DNA of 64,000 nucleotides from Aphelenchoides besseyi (taxonomy: Eukaryota; Nematoda; Chromadorea; Rhabditida; Aphelenchoididae), in NCBI GenBank assembly GCA_024699855.1, contig JAMPIQ010000001.1, positions 9,548,001 to 9,612,000 on the forward strand, read 5' to 3'. Under the pieces are notes generated by a model. That model saw only the letters and a program-made list of their open reading frames with translations. It did not search any database and was not told the DNA's origin. The translations under genes and the position numbers were made by a program. The first letter of the stretch is position 1, and every line of letters starts with the position of its first letter. This document shows positions 36,027 through 48,289 of this stretch, piece by piece.

Positions 36027-37492
36027 ATGACCGAAGTGGCCGGCGATTCTTCTCGAGAGTCCAAAATAAAAGAGCGTAAAGTTGACAACTGTGAGTGGTG
36101 GCTAAAGGAGCCAAGTTGAAATTTTTGATTATTGCAAAAAGACTCATAAGAGAATCAAATCTAAGTACTTAACGTACACAAGCACATTGAAATATTCAAA
36201 GTTGAACTACAAGAATAAAAGAAGGTCTCATAACTGAACATGTTTATCACAACGGTTGCCGACCGAATTGGCATTTTGAATGACGCCCAATCAAAATCGG
36301 AAATTTTGCATGCGAACACAATTTTCGATACGCCAAACGGCTTTTGTGTTCTGCGTTCGTTCTCTACGTTTGATGAGTTCCAGCAAACGCTTTGGTTTGT
36401 AGGTTTCAATGGTAGGGTTTCACGATGACATCATTCAGTACGCGAAGAAGAGAGAGGTAATTGTAAAACCACGATTCTTAAAATTCCGAGCTTTCAGTCC
36501 CAATTTGCAACTCAAAATTATCTTTCCGGCCGCGACAAATCGGCCCTGACGAAACAACGCGCTCAGCTGGTCGATTGGATGATCGATCTCTGCGACCATT
36601 TGGAACAAACTCATGACGTCTTGTATTTGGGTGTCAAACTCATGGATTTGTACTACAGCAAAATCAAGAACACCGACTTCTCGATGATGCCCTACGTCGC
36701 TTGCTCGTCGCTGTTCATTTCGTCAAAATTCGATGTGAATTTTTTGATTTCAATTTACATTAACTGATCGTTTTAGTCCCGTTCACCACCGTATATTCGA
36801 GAATTTGTCGAAGAGTGTTTACAGCAACCGTGTAGCGCGCATTTGGTACGAGGATACGAAAGACGGATTTTGGATCAACTCGGCTTCGACATCAACGCAC
36901 CAACCGCTTACGATTTCCTTCGCATCTTTGGATCAAAGAATCAAGTCGAATTGAAGGTTTTGACCAGAGCTCGATACTATTTGGAATTGTCGTTGTTCTT
37001 TCTCGACTTCTGCGAGCTGAGTGAATCCAAATTGGCGTCTGCCGCACTGCTCTTGGCCCTACGGACGAGTGAAACGGGAAACTGGGTAAACTTTGTCATT
37101 AGTTTTGTTGTTCTAATTAGCAAGTTTCAGAATTCCTCTCTGACAATGCTGACCGGCTACTCAATGGGAGATGTCGAGCCATTGATGTTCGATTTGAACC
37201 ACATGGTTCATCGGTTTGGTCGAGTTTTCACGATGAACTGGAAGGTCATTGTGAAGTACACTCACGCGTAAGTTCTTGCGTTTAAAACGCACGTTAATAG
37301 CTGTTTAGTGCCTTCTTTAAAGTCGCCAAAATGCCGCTTCTGCCTGATTTACATCCCGTCACAGCGCCCATCAAACCGCGTGCTTCTAATGTCGCCAATA
37401 TTCCCGATGAAACTTCCGAACCACCGCGTAAACGAAGACGTGAAGCCTTAAGTATTCGTCAGAATTCGAATGCTCATAATTCCAATCGTTGA
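36027..37492 (+). CDS. Cyclin B3
   Basis: Six exons (36027-36090, 36416-36456, 36498-36734, 36777-37085, 37131-37267, 37309-37492) give 323 residues. The cyclin box begins RAQLVDWMIDLCDHLE (the MRxxLVDW motif) and includes LGFDINAPTAYDFLR; the C-terminal half ends KYTHAAFFKVAKMPLL, the B3-type ending. Cyclin B3 activates CDK1 in mitosis and promotes anaphase in nematode embryos. The predicted N-terminus before the box is only about 40 residues, and no destruction box RxxLxxxxN was found. Intron 1 (327 nt) was placed by the 36415 acceptor; missing 5' exons are possible. Poly(A) signal near 37575. Confidence 0.88.
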
Positions 37493-37709
37493 TTTTTTCT
37501 GTTCCTTTTTTTTACTTTTTTTTCTGCCTGTTTGTTTTGATCCTGATTCTAATTAGGAAATCGATTGCGACTAATAATAAAGACACATTCTCTCTACATC
37601 GTCTTTTTTAGTGCAATCAACTCATGTACAGACTTTGCTTTTTGAACAAATAAATTTATTCCTATGGTTTAGCAAACTTGAACAAAAACAACTAAGTTAG
37701 CTAAATGCA

Positions 37710-40398
37710 TCAAGGTGTAAGAATAGTTGAGCCGCTGTTCTGCTGGAGCAGCTCACCGAGAATCCGATTGACTCGCGGAACGAACTCGTTGGTTTCTTTC
37801 GCTAAACCAGCGGTGACCAGAGCATTGTCGTAGACCTAAAAGTCATGAGTTTGATCAGTTCGATTACACGTACCTGATCAATAATCTCTTTGGCCAATTT
37901 CTCGTTTGAACGTCGCAATTTCGATAATCCTTTAACGATTGGATGTCCAAAGTTGACGTGAAGAACGGGCTTGATGTTCACTAAATGCTCCATTTCTTTC
38001 GGCTGGCTTACACGGAGGACATGTCGCATTGCCGAATGATTGAGAGCAGTGAGCACAAACGGATAATCGCTTGTCGGATTGTTCGCTGGCTAAAAGTCGA
38101 TAGTTATCCTACATCTGTTCGTATATACGATCGTTTAATCATCAACCGCACTTACTTTGATTTCTGACACCTTTACACTACCCAATGAAATAGCAATCCA
38201 ATCCAAAAGCTCTTTCTTTGACGAATCACGAACTATTTCTGGAATGTCGAATTGAAATGACATCAGTTAAGTAACTAACCGCTTGTTTCGGTCTCCGACA
38301 ATAAACCTTCTTGTTTAACATATGCTTCGACAGACATAAGTTTTTTTCCTGAAGTGCAAGATTAAACGAACTCAAATGGCTAAAAACCTTTGAACTCGTT
38401 CATAACCAACAAAACTAACTCATCTGCGGCATCGAAAACAAAAAGAACCTCTTTGTTTTGTTTCTTAAATGCTTCAAAATACGGTGAATGAGCAGCCAAT
38501 TGACGTCTAAATTCTCGAATTGCAAATAAAGAATAACAGCGACTTTACGATGGAGCAAAAAGGTAGTAGATATTATCTTGTCCCTCTTGCATTCTTTCCA
38601 CATATTCTTCCAAGCTTGTAAAGGTGCCACTTTTGAAGTCCGAAGATTCGTATTGTAAGACCCGTGCAATCAACTCCTACAAAAACAATTAACATAAGGA
38701 ATAAAAGAAAAAGAGACTTTAACGCTATAATCGTTCTCCATAACTAGTCCCTCTTTGAAGAACCTAAATGCTGTAGTTTACAAGTATTCTTGTTGAAGTC
38801 ATTCTTCTAATTGACGTTCTCTCCCAAAAAGAAGCTAATCCAAAATGTTTTTGTTTTAACTTTGGTTTTTGGAGAGATCAAAAATTAGATGCAGTGCTTC
38901 AATTCGAGCTTTGACAGTACATTGAATATGAAAAGTAAAACTCGTTGTATTTGTCGCGATTGTTTTTCATTTCCTGTAAAAGAAAACGGACCACTTTTTC
39001 GGTAATTAATTGACGGAGTTTGCTGAAAATAAAATCATAATCATAGACTTTAAATGGCCATTTACATAACAACTGTGTCCTTTTGCAGCATCTCACGACT
39101 CAAATTCAATGGTATGTCTTCGCTATCGACTATGCCGACCAAAAACCGCAACCAACGAGGCAAGAGCTCTTTAGCACAAGCTTTGATTAAAACTTTTCGA
39201 GCGTACAAAGAAACCCCCGATTGCTCCGAATCGGCAGCAAACTCCAATTGGGAAACTTTGTGTGCGGGAATATATAGCAAAGTTCGAAGATTTAGTGGTG
39301 CATCAACCTACAAAAAAACAACTGAATGAAAATAATCACCACAAACCTTATAGTGAATCACGTACTGTGGTCTGTCGTTCACCAAATGCGGATGATGGGT
39401 CTTGGCCAATTGACGAAAGAAAGTTTCATGCATTTCTTTCGTTATTTCATTGCTGTTCATGGTCCAAATTGCTTTCATTTGATTGATTTGTTGGCCATTC
39501 AACAAGATCGGTACAGTAACAAAGTAAGAGTATTTGTTGATGACTTCTTTAACTTCGTCTTCAGTTGCGAAACGCATTGAATCGTCATTACGCAAATGCA
39601 GTTTAATTCGACAACCCGGTTGTGCATCCGGAGCTTCAGCGATCTCGTATTCGCTCTAAAATTCAGATAGAAACCGACGAACAACACACACGCTTACCGA
39701 TCCATTCCACGTCCACTTGTAGCCAACGGCATCGGGATCGTGTTTTCGAGTTGTCAATGTCACCTTGTTTGCAGCCACCATAGATGAATAAAAGCCGACC
39801 CCGAACTGCCCGATGATCGACTGAGCCGATTCGGCTTTTTTCTCTCCGCGAAATTCACTTGAACCGGAACGAGCAATTGTGCCCAACAGGTTGATAAGCT
39901 CCTCTTTGTTCATTCCCACTCCTGAATTCGAAAATTGTACGATTGTTTTGTCAAACAAATTACCAGTGTCTTCGATCACTAATCCATCGGGTTCTGTCGT
40001 AATTCGAATTTCGTACGGAATTGCCTCTGTAGCAGATTGATCAGCACCTGTTGAAGCTTCAAGATATTTCCGTTTCTCCAATGCATCACTGGCGTTTGAA
40101 ATCAATTCACGAATGAAGACCTGAAGCCAAGAGATGAGAGTGGAAATCAAAATGAAGTTACTTCTTGATCGCTGTAAAGCGAATTAGCCACGATGTCCAG
40201 AAGCTTTTTGGTTTCTGCTTGAAATTCTCGTCTTTCAGTTGCCTCGCCCGGATTCTGAAGTCTCACTGATGTCGAAAAAGTCCGCTCAGTTAAAGAAAAA
40301 CTGTTCGACGTGATCCTCAAACCACCAATCGATTTGAAATTTCGCTTTGAAGACGTTGCAACACAAAGGACCTGTCGAAGAGGAAAAACTCGTCGCAT
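37710..40398 (-). CDS. TRAP1, mitochondrial HSP90 chaperone
   Basis: Thirteen exons (40398-40162, 40120-39964, 39921-39698, 39655-39347, 39307-39066, 39022-38921, 38763-38718, 38676-38549, 38506-38388, 38348-38280, 38238-38156, 38089-37874, 37835-37710) encode 685 residues. A presequence rich in Arg and Ser ([11 protein letters not shown]) precedes the GHKL ATPase: [37 protein letters not shown]. The middle domain includes [10 protein letters not shown] and [16 protein letters not shown], and the C-terminal dimerisation domain ends [12 protein letters not shown]. There is no MEEVD, as expected. The end of exon 7 could be 38724 instead. It converges with cyclin B3 (stops 218 bp apart). Confidence 0.96.
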
Positions 40399-40905
40399 TT
40401 GGTTGGCAAGAAAACAACAATCGTTGGATCAATTAACACAAAAATAACAAAAAATCTTCTTAAGTTTCTGTGATAAGCGAACGTTAAGGACGCAAAATTC
40501 CGATTATTGATTTGTTTGTTCTTTTTCTTCAACAATAAACATGGGATTAGCATAACAGCGGTATAGACTACAAAAATGTTCGTCTGTTAATTGGCTTTTG
40601 GTGTAGAACTCAAACTTGCTGTTGGATAATTTGCTTGATCGCCCTGATTGTAATGATCGGTTTGCCGCATCTTCCTACCTTTGTTCCTCTCATTGCGTCT
40701 ACTATGCGATTGGATTAGTTCATTGTTGCGTTGAACAAAGGTGGTCGTTTCGATCGCCGCCTACCTTCGAGGTAGCTTTCGAGCGCTCAGTCGGTGGTTT
40801 GTTTCACACAAACGCCTTCACTTAGATATCAGTCATGTGTTTTGGTTGAAGTAAAACGAACGCGGCTAATTTGTTTGTTTTCAGTTTCATCTAACCATTG
40901 TTCCA

Positions 40906-41229
40906 ATGTCTCTCGAACGTGCACCTCCAGCGATTTGTACTCCCGTTCATTCTCCTTCAGTGAATTACTGGGAGAAAAGCCCCGAATGCCCGAAGGCGCC
41001 GCGAAAACGTCAAGTCGTCTGCTCTCCAACATCAAGTCCGAAACGCAAAGTTCGACGTGTAAGTTTCAGACGATCGTAGCATTTTCATGGTCACTTATTG
41101 CAGAAAGCGCTCTTCAAACCAACTGAACGTCTGACGGAATTCGATTTCGCTGTTCGACTCAAAGCGGCTGCCGAGTCGAACAGAAACAAAAACGAATCGG
41201 ATCGTGCACTTCGCCCAGTCAACAGTTAA
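40906..41229 (+). CDS. Small basic SP-motif protein, unknown
   Basis: Two exons (40906-41058, 41104-41229) encode 92 residues. A TTTTCAG acceptor-like site lies 21 nt upstream, a GTAAGT..TTGCAG intron keeps phase 0, and AATAAA follows near 41348, so it looks genuine. The first half has several Ser-Pro and Thr-Pro dipeptides and a KRKVRR cluster; the second half is a charged helix starting ALFKPTERLTEFDFAVRLKA. This layout suggests a nuclear, CDK-phosphorylated protein, but no family was recognised. It may be the first gene of an operon with AsnRS, 0.5 kb downstream. Confidence 0.65.
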
Positions 41230-41733
41230 AACCATTGCTACACGTCTTTCTTCCTCGACTGTTCCATTATGTCACGACTCATTTTTTTATCATAATCTAC
41301 ATCGTAAGCGTTGTCCTACTAACATTTTTATTGTTAACCGTTAAATCAATAAACTTCAATAAGTACAATTCTTTGGCTCCGAGTTTTAGTGTTAATTACC
41401 AGCGATTATCAAATTGAGTTGAAAACCGAAAGTAATCAGTTAGGTAACATCTGAAGGTTCAAAACAAAATTTGGTATCAATTGATTCGATTTGGTTACAA
41501 CCGATGCAAAAACGTATTGTCAGAATGTCAATCAAACGAACGTTTTTGGGAAACGAAATCGATTGAGCAAAATACTGCGCTCATTGCGTACAATTGAATG
41601 CAGGGACTCCAACGAGATGATGCAAGACAGCAATGAAGTTGGGATTTAATGGCTCGATTTTCGTGTTTCATTTCAATCGTTTTGTAGTTTGCGCTAACTT
41701 TTTGCTGTTTGATATTTTATTTTCAGTTAAGTA

Positions 41734-43570
41734 ATGGCAACTGCTACGACGTTCTACATCGATCCAAAATCGGGATGCGACGAGAGCGGTGATGGAACTC
41801 AAGAGAAACCAGTGAAAACGATCGACTTTGCTTTGACGCTTCCGAATGCCGACAAATCGTCGAAGTTTCTAGAGCATAAAACAAAAGAAGACGGTCAATT
41901 TGTGTGGGAAGAAGCGAGCAAAGCATCGGTCAAGAAAGCATTGAAGAAGCGAGAGAACGACCAAAAGAAGAAGGATAAGGCTCAGACCCTTCAAGCAGCC
42001 AAACAACAGGAAGCTCCGGCTGAAGCTCTCGAATTATTGCGATTAGACGAATCGCTTTCTGAAGCAAAGTTGGTGAAAATCCGCGATGTCGCTAAAAACG
42101 TCGAGAAATTCGTTGGTCAACGAATTCAATTGTTCGGGTTTGTTCATCGGTTGCGTTCTCAAGGTTTGCGCTATGATATTTTTCTTTTAAAAACCTGGGT
42201 TTAAGGAAAAATGGCATTTTTAATTCTCCGTGATGGAAGTGGATACGTGCAAGTGGTCTTTTCGTCCAAACTCTGCCGATCGACTTCGTACAAAGCACTG
42301 GGAACGGAGAGTTCAATTGAGATCTACGGCATCGTTGCACGTGTACCGGAAGGAAACAAAGCTGAGCATGGAATCGAAGTATCGGCCGACTACTTCCGTC
42401 TAATTCACGATGCACCGGCTGGCGGAATTGATCATGTTTTGAACGAAGAAGCGAATGTCGACACGAAAGTTGAGCAGCGGCATCTGATGATTCGCGGTGA
42501 GAATACTTCGAAAACGTTGCGAGTTCGTGCTGCTGTGACTCGTGGAATGCGCGAGTTCTTTTACAAGAACCATTACACCGAAGTGACACCACCAACTTTG
42601 GTTCAAACTCAGGTAACAAGACCCTGAATCGAATTTCAAATTTACCGTTTGATTAGGTCGAAGGAGGATCTACGCTGTTTGGCTTGGACTACTTCGGTGA
42701 GCCGGCGTATTTGACGCAATCGTCACAATTGTATTTGGAAACGTGCATTTCATCGTTGGGCGACGTCTACTGTATTGCACAGTCATATCGAGCCGAGAAA
42801 TCGCGTACTCGTCGTCATTTGGCCGAATATTCGCATGTCGAAGCGGAATGTCCGTTCATTAAGTTTGAAGATCTTTTCGGTCGTATCGAGTCTTTGGTTT
42901 GTGATGTTGTTGATTTTTGCATGAAAGATCCGGAAATTCGTCAACTCATTGAAGACATCAACAAGCTGAATGGAACTGTGAGTTTGTTCATTCACTCTTC
43001 TATTCTTCCTTTAGATATTCACCCCGCCAACGCGACCCTTTGTTCGCATGTCCCATCGTGAAGCAATTCAATGGCTTCGAGATCACGATGTTAAGAATGA
43101 GGAAACGAAAAAAGCGTTCGAGTTTGACGAAGATATTCCCGAGATGCCGGAACGCCATTTGGTTGATACTATCGGAAAGGTTTGTTTCTGTTTACTTGTT
43201 TGATTTTCATTCGATACTTTAGCCGGTGATGTTACACAGCTTTCCGGCCGGTATTAAAGCTTTCTACATGAGTCGGCGTGAAGATCAACCGGAGCTTACC
43301 GAATCAATCGATTTGTTGATGCCCGGTGTTGGTGAAATCGTCGGCGGTTCGATGAGAATGTGGCACGAAGACGAGCTGCGTGCCGCTTTTCAAAAAGCAG
43401 GAATCGATTCGAAAGCTTACTATTGGTACATCGATCAGTCGAAATACGGAGGTTGTCCACATGGCGGTTATGGTCTTGGTTTGGAGCGTTTTGTTTGTTG
43501 GATCACTGGAACATATCATATTCGTGATGTCAACTTGTACCCGCGTTATGTCGGTCGTTGTGCTCCGTAA
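41734..43570 (+). CDS. Asparaginyl-tRNA synthetase, cytosolic
   Basis: Five exons (41734-42163, 42206-42612, 42657-42977, 43015-43179, 43223-43570) give 556 residues, the eukaryotic cytosolic length. The N-terminal extension ([19 protein letters not shown] followed by a Lys-rich helix) is typical of animal AsnRS. The OB-fold anticodon domain contains [20 protein letters not shown], and the class II core has [40 protein letters not shown] (motif 2) and [15 protein letters not shown] (motif 3). It charges tRNA-Asn with asparagine. TATTTTCAG lies 8 nt before the ATG. Confidence 0.97.
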
Positions 43571-43788
43571 TTTCTGTTTACTGTTCTTGTTATTCGACTC
43601 TATTAAACGTCTCCGATTGTTAAGATGCAGAGTGGTAAATTAAGTTTATTTTCCAACATTCAGATGAGTCATAATCGACAATTCAAATATAAAGCAAAAC
43701 GTAATGCAAATTAGTGTGTTTTTTAAGTCAATAATACGCATTAAATGACTGAATACAATAAAAAAAGCTTTAACTTATAACATAATTC

Positions 43789-44964
43789 TTAACGACGTGG
43801 GGATGGTGAACGCGAAGATGCACCTCCACGTGGCGGAGTACGACGGTAATGACGAACGTACGGCGATCGGCTTCGTGAGCGGCTAAAAAGTCGTAAGTTG
43901 AGCTGAGAGATTGAACTCGTTTATGTTTTGTGGACCAAGATTGTGCTCGAAGAAGACGATGATCAGACGACAGATGGATGTTTTCGCCGCGATTCCTCGC
44001 TCATTGTTTTCAAAGTTTTGTTCGAAACATCACACTTTTTTGACCCAAAAAAATTCAAACGCTGCAAAATCGAACCCAATTCGTAGGTTCCCTTCTTGTC
44101 GTGTTGAAAGCGGCTAAGATGCGAAGATTTGAGTGAATTGTGTGCAGTCGTTTTGGGAAATTCGCGATCAGAAACTCGAGATAGGAGAAGACGTTTGTGT
44201 TTCTGCGTTGTCCCGCGTGCATAACCGATTGTTGTGAAGAAATTTGTCAAATGATTGGTAAGTGCCGAGAGAAGAATGGGACGATGAGAAAACGGGTGGC
44301 TATGCCGTGGATTGGAGCGATCAGCGTAGATGAGAAACGGCGAAGAGTGGTGAGTGAAGAAGAGAAGTTTGACTTGAAGACAACAAAATGACTAAAACTA
44401 CGGTCATGTTAAAGCCAGAAACTAAATTAAGTAGTTTTTGTTTCTTTTTTTCAAAATTTTCGTCTCATGGGTCTCACTCTTCCATTTCACGGGATCTAAG
44501 ATTTCAAAAAAAGAACGAGTTCTCATTAGGTACAATTACGACAATTATCACCACTATCTACGGGAAACCCAAATGAAAAAGCAACTTACCGACGAGACGA
44601 CGGCGGTCCACCGCCACTTCCTCGACTATAACCGCCACCACCACCCTGATTGCCGGCTCCATTACGGCGACGGCCGTGCGATAACTCGACTCGGGCACGA
44701 ACTCCACAGATTCGACTAAATTGAAAAAGCAAATCATAAAATCAAAAATCGAACTTACTTTCCGTCCATTGCTTTCACTGCATCTTCGGCGTCTCGAGAG
44801 TCTTCGAACTCAACAAACGCAAATCCTGGCGGACGACGAGCGACCCAAACTTTGCGAATTCGACCGAATCGATGGAAAGCGTCTTCGATCTCTTGTGTTG
44901 TCGCATCTTCGGGCAAACCACCGATGTAGACTTTGGCGTCCAAGAACTCTCCGCGTCGCGACAT
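43789..44964 (-). CDS. SR splicing factor (SRSF3/7-like)
   Basis: Three exons (44964-44759, 44715-44590, 43882-43789) encode 141 residues. One RRM occupies the first 75 residues with RNP2 VYIGGL and RNP1 GFAFVEFE; a Gly-rich hinge (GGGGYSRGSGGG) and an Arg-Ser tail (RSRSRSPYVRHYRRTPPRGG) follow. SR proteins define exons and help mRNA export. The last intron is about 706 nt, very long for this genome; SR genes often carry autoregulatory poison exons in such introns, but none could be delineated. Confidence 0.93.
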
Positions 44965-45433
44965 TTTGAAGAAATGTAACTTTGAAACAAACTGAAACGG
45001 GAACCTTTAGAACTCGGCTGAACTCAACGGATAAGACAAAGCGACAATCTACACGGCAAATCGATGCTCGAAATGAACAGGAAGAATGGACGCCCAACTT
45101 TTCCGTTCATGTCTCTCTCACTCATTCGTTTTCTCTCGCGGTCGGTCGCTGACGAAAGTTGTGTCGAAAAACAAAATGCCAAAATTCGTTGCATGAGATC
45201 TATATTCTCATGGCATAGTTTCTTGTCAAACGCCGAAAAAATGGGATTAAACAGAAATCTGATTGTAAACAAGGGAAATTCGTATTATCACTAACACAAG
45301 ATTTAACAATGAGCTGATTGAGACAATTGATATTGTGAGAAAGTTTGGATAAAATAATTGACTTGCACATTAGATGTGTAAAAGCATCAGTAAACAAACT
45401 AACCCTCAGTCAAGATTCCTCACAAGTGATGTA

Positions 45434-46068
45434 CAGGGTGGCGCAAAATGAACTCCCAATTTCGTTTTCCCGAGAAAAAATTTTGGAATGAAAATGTGAA
45501 AAAATCGGTCTGTTTTGTTGTTTTCGTCATGGGCTACAGTCATTAGAAAAAGGCGAAGTTTGTTGGTTTGTTCGTTGAGGAGGCGTACTGTTGCGTCAAG
45601 TTTGGCAATCAAATTTGTCGTGGTGCCGAAGATAAGGATGCTCGTATTCCCCGATCGCAAAAGTATCCAAAAATGGTTGGACGACTTCCTCATGAGTGGT
45701 TCTGTGCACGGTGAGCGCAGTTTGCACAAGTCCAAGTGAGGTCGAGTTGTGCTTTGTTTCCATTGCCCTTTAGATGTGTTCAAACCGCAGAAGCAGTTGA
45801 AGATGTTTGAGCAGCGTTCGGGGCCAATCCACATCTTTCAACGAGTTGAAGACGGCAATCGTGGAAGCGGCCGACCAATGCGTGAACGAGTCATGGCCAA
45901 CTATCAACGGCGTCTTCAAATCTGCCTGGAACGACAAGAAGGACAAGTGGAAGTCCGGTGAACTTATTACGGTTAATAAATTCTGATGTCAAAATGAAAA
46001 CAAATCGATTTTTCAATCCAAAATTTTTTCGGAAAAAAAGAACTGGGAGTTCATTTTGCGTCACCCTG
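45434..46068. mobile_element. Internally deleted mariner-like element
   Basis: Inverted termini CAGGGTG[G/A]CGCAAAATGAACTCCCA at both ends, directly flanked by TA on each side, the Tc1/mariner target. Similarity between the two ends extends at least 65 bp inward (including AAAATTTTGGA). The 635-bp interior has remnants of a transposase in different frames: a helix-turn-helix-like RKSIQKWLDDFLMSGSVHG stretch near 45650 and a C-terminal NYQRRLQICLERQ stretch near 45905. The DDE core is missing, so the copy is non-autonomous. Confidence 0.85.
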
Positions 46069-46240
46069 TATTTTAAAACTTTTATGCAAAATCAACTTAA
46101 TCATAAACATAAGACACTCGAACAAACGTTCTCGGTTGTTGCAGATAACTCACAGTTTACTCCGAATGACTTATTACAGAACCCAAGTGGCAACCGATAG
46201 TTGTCTTCAGTGTTTTGATAAACGGAAATATAACACTGAA

Positions 46241-46555
46241 GCACTCCATCAGAAAACAGTGCAAATTTGTTAAATTTCACCGCTCAGCAAGATCCTGCGA
46301 TTGACGACGAGTTCATGGAAGTTTTGGGCCCGTATGAAGAGCCCGGAGATTACCTTTCGATAACTATTCAACATTTCATATTTTCGATTAACAAATAAAT
46401 TTTTCAGACTTGAGATTGTGATCGTTTATCGTAGACAGAAGGCCGAATTCCACTAACCAAAAGAACCCGTGCATTTTCCGATCAAATTTTCTCTCATTTT
46501 TATTTTGTTCAAAAATTTTTGGAGCGGTGAAATTTGACGGTTTATGATGGAGTGC
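46241..46555. repeat. Palindromic element, possible MITE
   Basis: The left arm (46241-46285, GCACTCCATCA...AAATTTCACCGCTC) and right arm (46522-46555, GAGCGGTGAAATTTGACGG...GATGGAGTGC) are inverted copies with one small insertion, enclosing about 235 bp. It lies 170 bp from the mariner-like copy. No transposase or clear target duplication was found. Confidence 0.6.
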
Positions 46556-46708
46556 TGAAGACGCGTTTGAACTTGTCAATAAACTGTACAAATGAAAATT
46601 TGCATTTTAAAATGAAAAATTACTGAAAAACAAGTTTCTTTCATTTGCGTGCGTGATTAGGCTGAAGTTCAGTCGTTGTTATTTCAAGCTCTTCTTTTTG
46701 TAAAAGTC

Positions 46709-47338
46709 ATGGCCAAGACTAAAGGTAAGGGATTTGAAGCCAATGCATGCAATTGAATTTGTGCTCTTAGGATCGAAGAAACTGCCGAGTGAGCGCAAAC
46801 CGAAGGTAATGTCGAGTGAGAAAGCCGGCATTCAGTTTCCCGTTCAACGTTGTCGACGTTTGATGAAAAAAGGAAAATACGCGGATCGAATTGGAAACGG
46901 TGCCGCGGTATTCATGGCAGCGGCACTCGAGTATTTGGTCGCCGAAATTCTTGAGTTGGGAGGTAAGTTCAATTGTGATACTTCTTTGAAAACTAGTCGA
47001 TTAAAGGAAACGCAGCGAAAGACAATCGCAAAGTTCGCATCAATCCGCGTCATTTGGTTTTGGCGATTCGAAATGACGACGAGATCAGCAAACTTCTGCG
47101 CAACGTGACGATTGCGGAAGGTGGTGTTCTTCCGTACATTCACTCTCAACTCCTGCCAAAAGCGGTTGGAAACGAAGCATCGGCCAAATCTGGTCCAGGC
47201 AATGTTGTTCACAGTGAGGAAACACCAGCAATTCCGCAATCGAGTTCTCAACCGAAGAAAGCTGCACCAGTGAAACGTGCATATAAAAAGAAACTTGTTC
47301 CAAGCGATGTCGTTGATGGAACTGGTGATGCTCAATAG
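46709..47338 (+). CDS. Divergent histone H2A variant
   Basis: Three exons (46709-46724, 46771-46962, 47007-47338) encode 179 residues. The histone fold is clear: [28 protein letters not shown] alpha1/L1 region, [21 protein letters not shown] (alpha2), [19 protein letters not shown] (alpha3) and [14 protein letters not shown] docking region. It differs from canonical H2A at normally fixed sites (for example Q for G in FPVx[17 protein letters not shown]). The 70-residue basic, Ser/Pro-rich tail has no macro domain. Introns and lack of a histone stem-loop point to a replication-independent variant. Confidence 0.9.
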
Positions 47339-47539
47339 TTTTGTCTGTCTTTTTAACGTAGGATTTGTGTAGAAATTTAAAAAAAGGTTAAACAAATGGT
47401 TGATCATATTCTACAAGTTCAGAAAGTGAAGAATCAGTTTTTCAATTACTTTTATACAAACTCTATCATGTAGTGGATTTTCAATCAATCACACAACAAA
47501 AAGACAAAACACTAAGACGTTGAAGAAGACTGTTCACAC

Positions 47540-48272
47540 CTAAATAATAATATCGAAGTCGCGAAGTTCTTCTTCCGACGGCAATGTCAATGCGACGCGT
47601 TTTGGATCGATGAAGTCCTTGCTTATTGCTGGCAGTCCGGCCTTTTGTCGACGTTCTAACTCCATGTGTGCTTCACGTAACGCCCATTCTTTACCACGAG
47701 GCCTAAATCCAGAAAATGAGATCCAAAATAACAAGCGAACGTACCAATCGGGCATCAAAACAACCATGTAGAATGTGATCCAAGCAGTCGCCAGTGTGAA
47801 AGCGATGAATATGGCTTTGTGGAAACGCAGCCAATCTGTGTGTTCATCGTGTGAAACTTGACTGAACCAAATCCAATCACGGCGCTGAAAACAATATAAA
47901 ATGTCAAATTAAACTAACGAACCATATGAGCTCCTTGGTCTTTGGCTAGCGGACGTCGCCAACCGTCTTGAAACAACCAATCCAAACGACCGCCATTGAG
48001 TTTTGGCCATGGATTCTCGTACGCATACGAATCAGATCCCGGTCTAAAACATTTGAACTCATTGCCAATCGAAAAGAAATCTGAGCTCACCGGTAAAGAT
48101 CTGGTTTACGCTCCATTTTTGCGTCTTCAGCTCCGTGATGATCGTGACCACCGGAAGCGTATGAACGTTGTTGAGTTCGTTGATTGAGCGGAGAAATGTT
48201 TGTCTTGGAATTGGTCGACGGTTTCAGTCGCACAATGCCATCTCTTGTTGCGCCGCCAACACTGCGCAACAT
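47540..48272 (-). CDS. NDUFB11-like subunit of mitochondrial complex I
   Basis: Four exons (48272-48091, 48043-47923, 47884-47745, 47702-47540) give 201 residues. A basic presequence (MLRSVGGATRDGIVRLKPS) and a His-rich segment precede one transmembrane helix (AIFIAFTLATAWITFYMVVL), then PDW..GKEWALREAHMELERR and the ending LPAISKDFIDPKRVAL; this matches the ESSS/NDUFB11 accessory subunit of the membrane arm. The family is weakly conserved, so assignment rests on the helix and C-terminal block. Confidence 0.82.
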
Positions 48273-48289
48273 AATGGCTAGAATTGATG

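Noticed and set aside
36240..36428. 62-codon frame in the first cyclin B3 intron
   Set aside because: No donor keeps it in phase with the cyclin box and it shows no cyclin or degron sequence.
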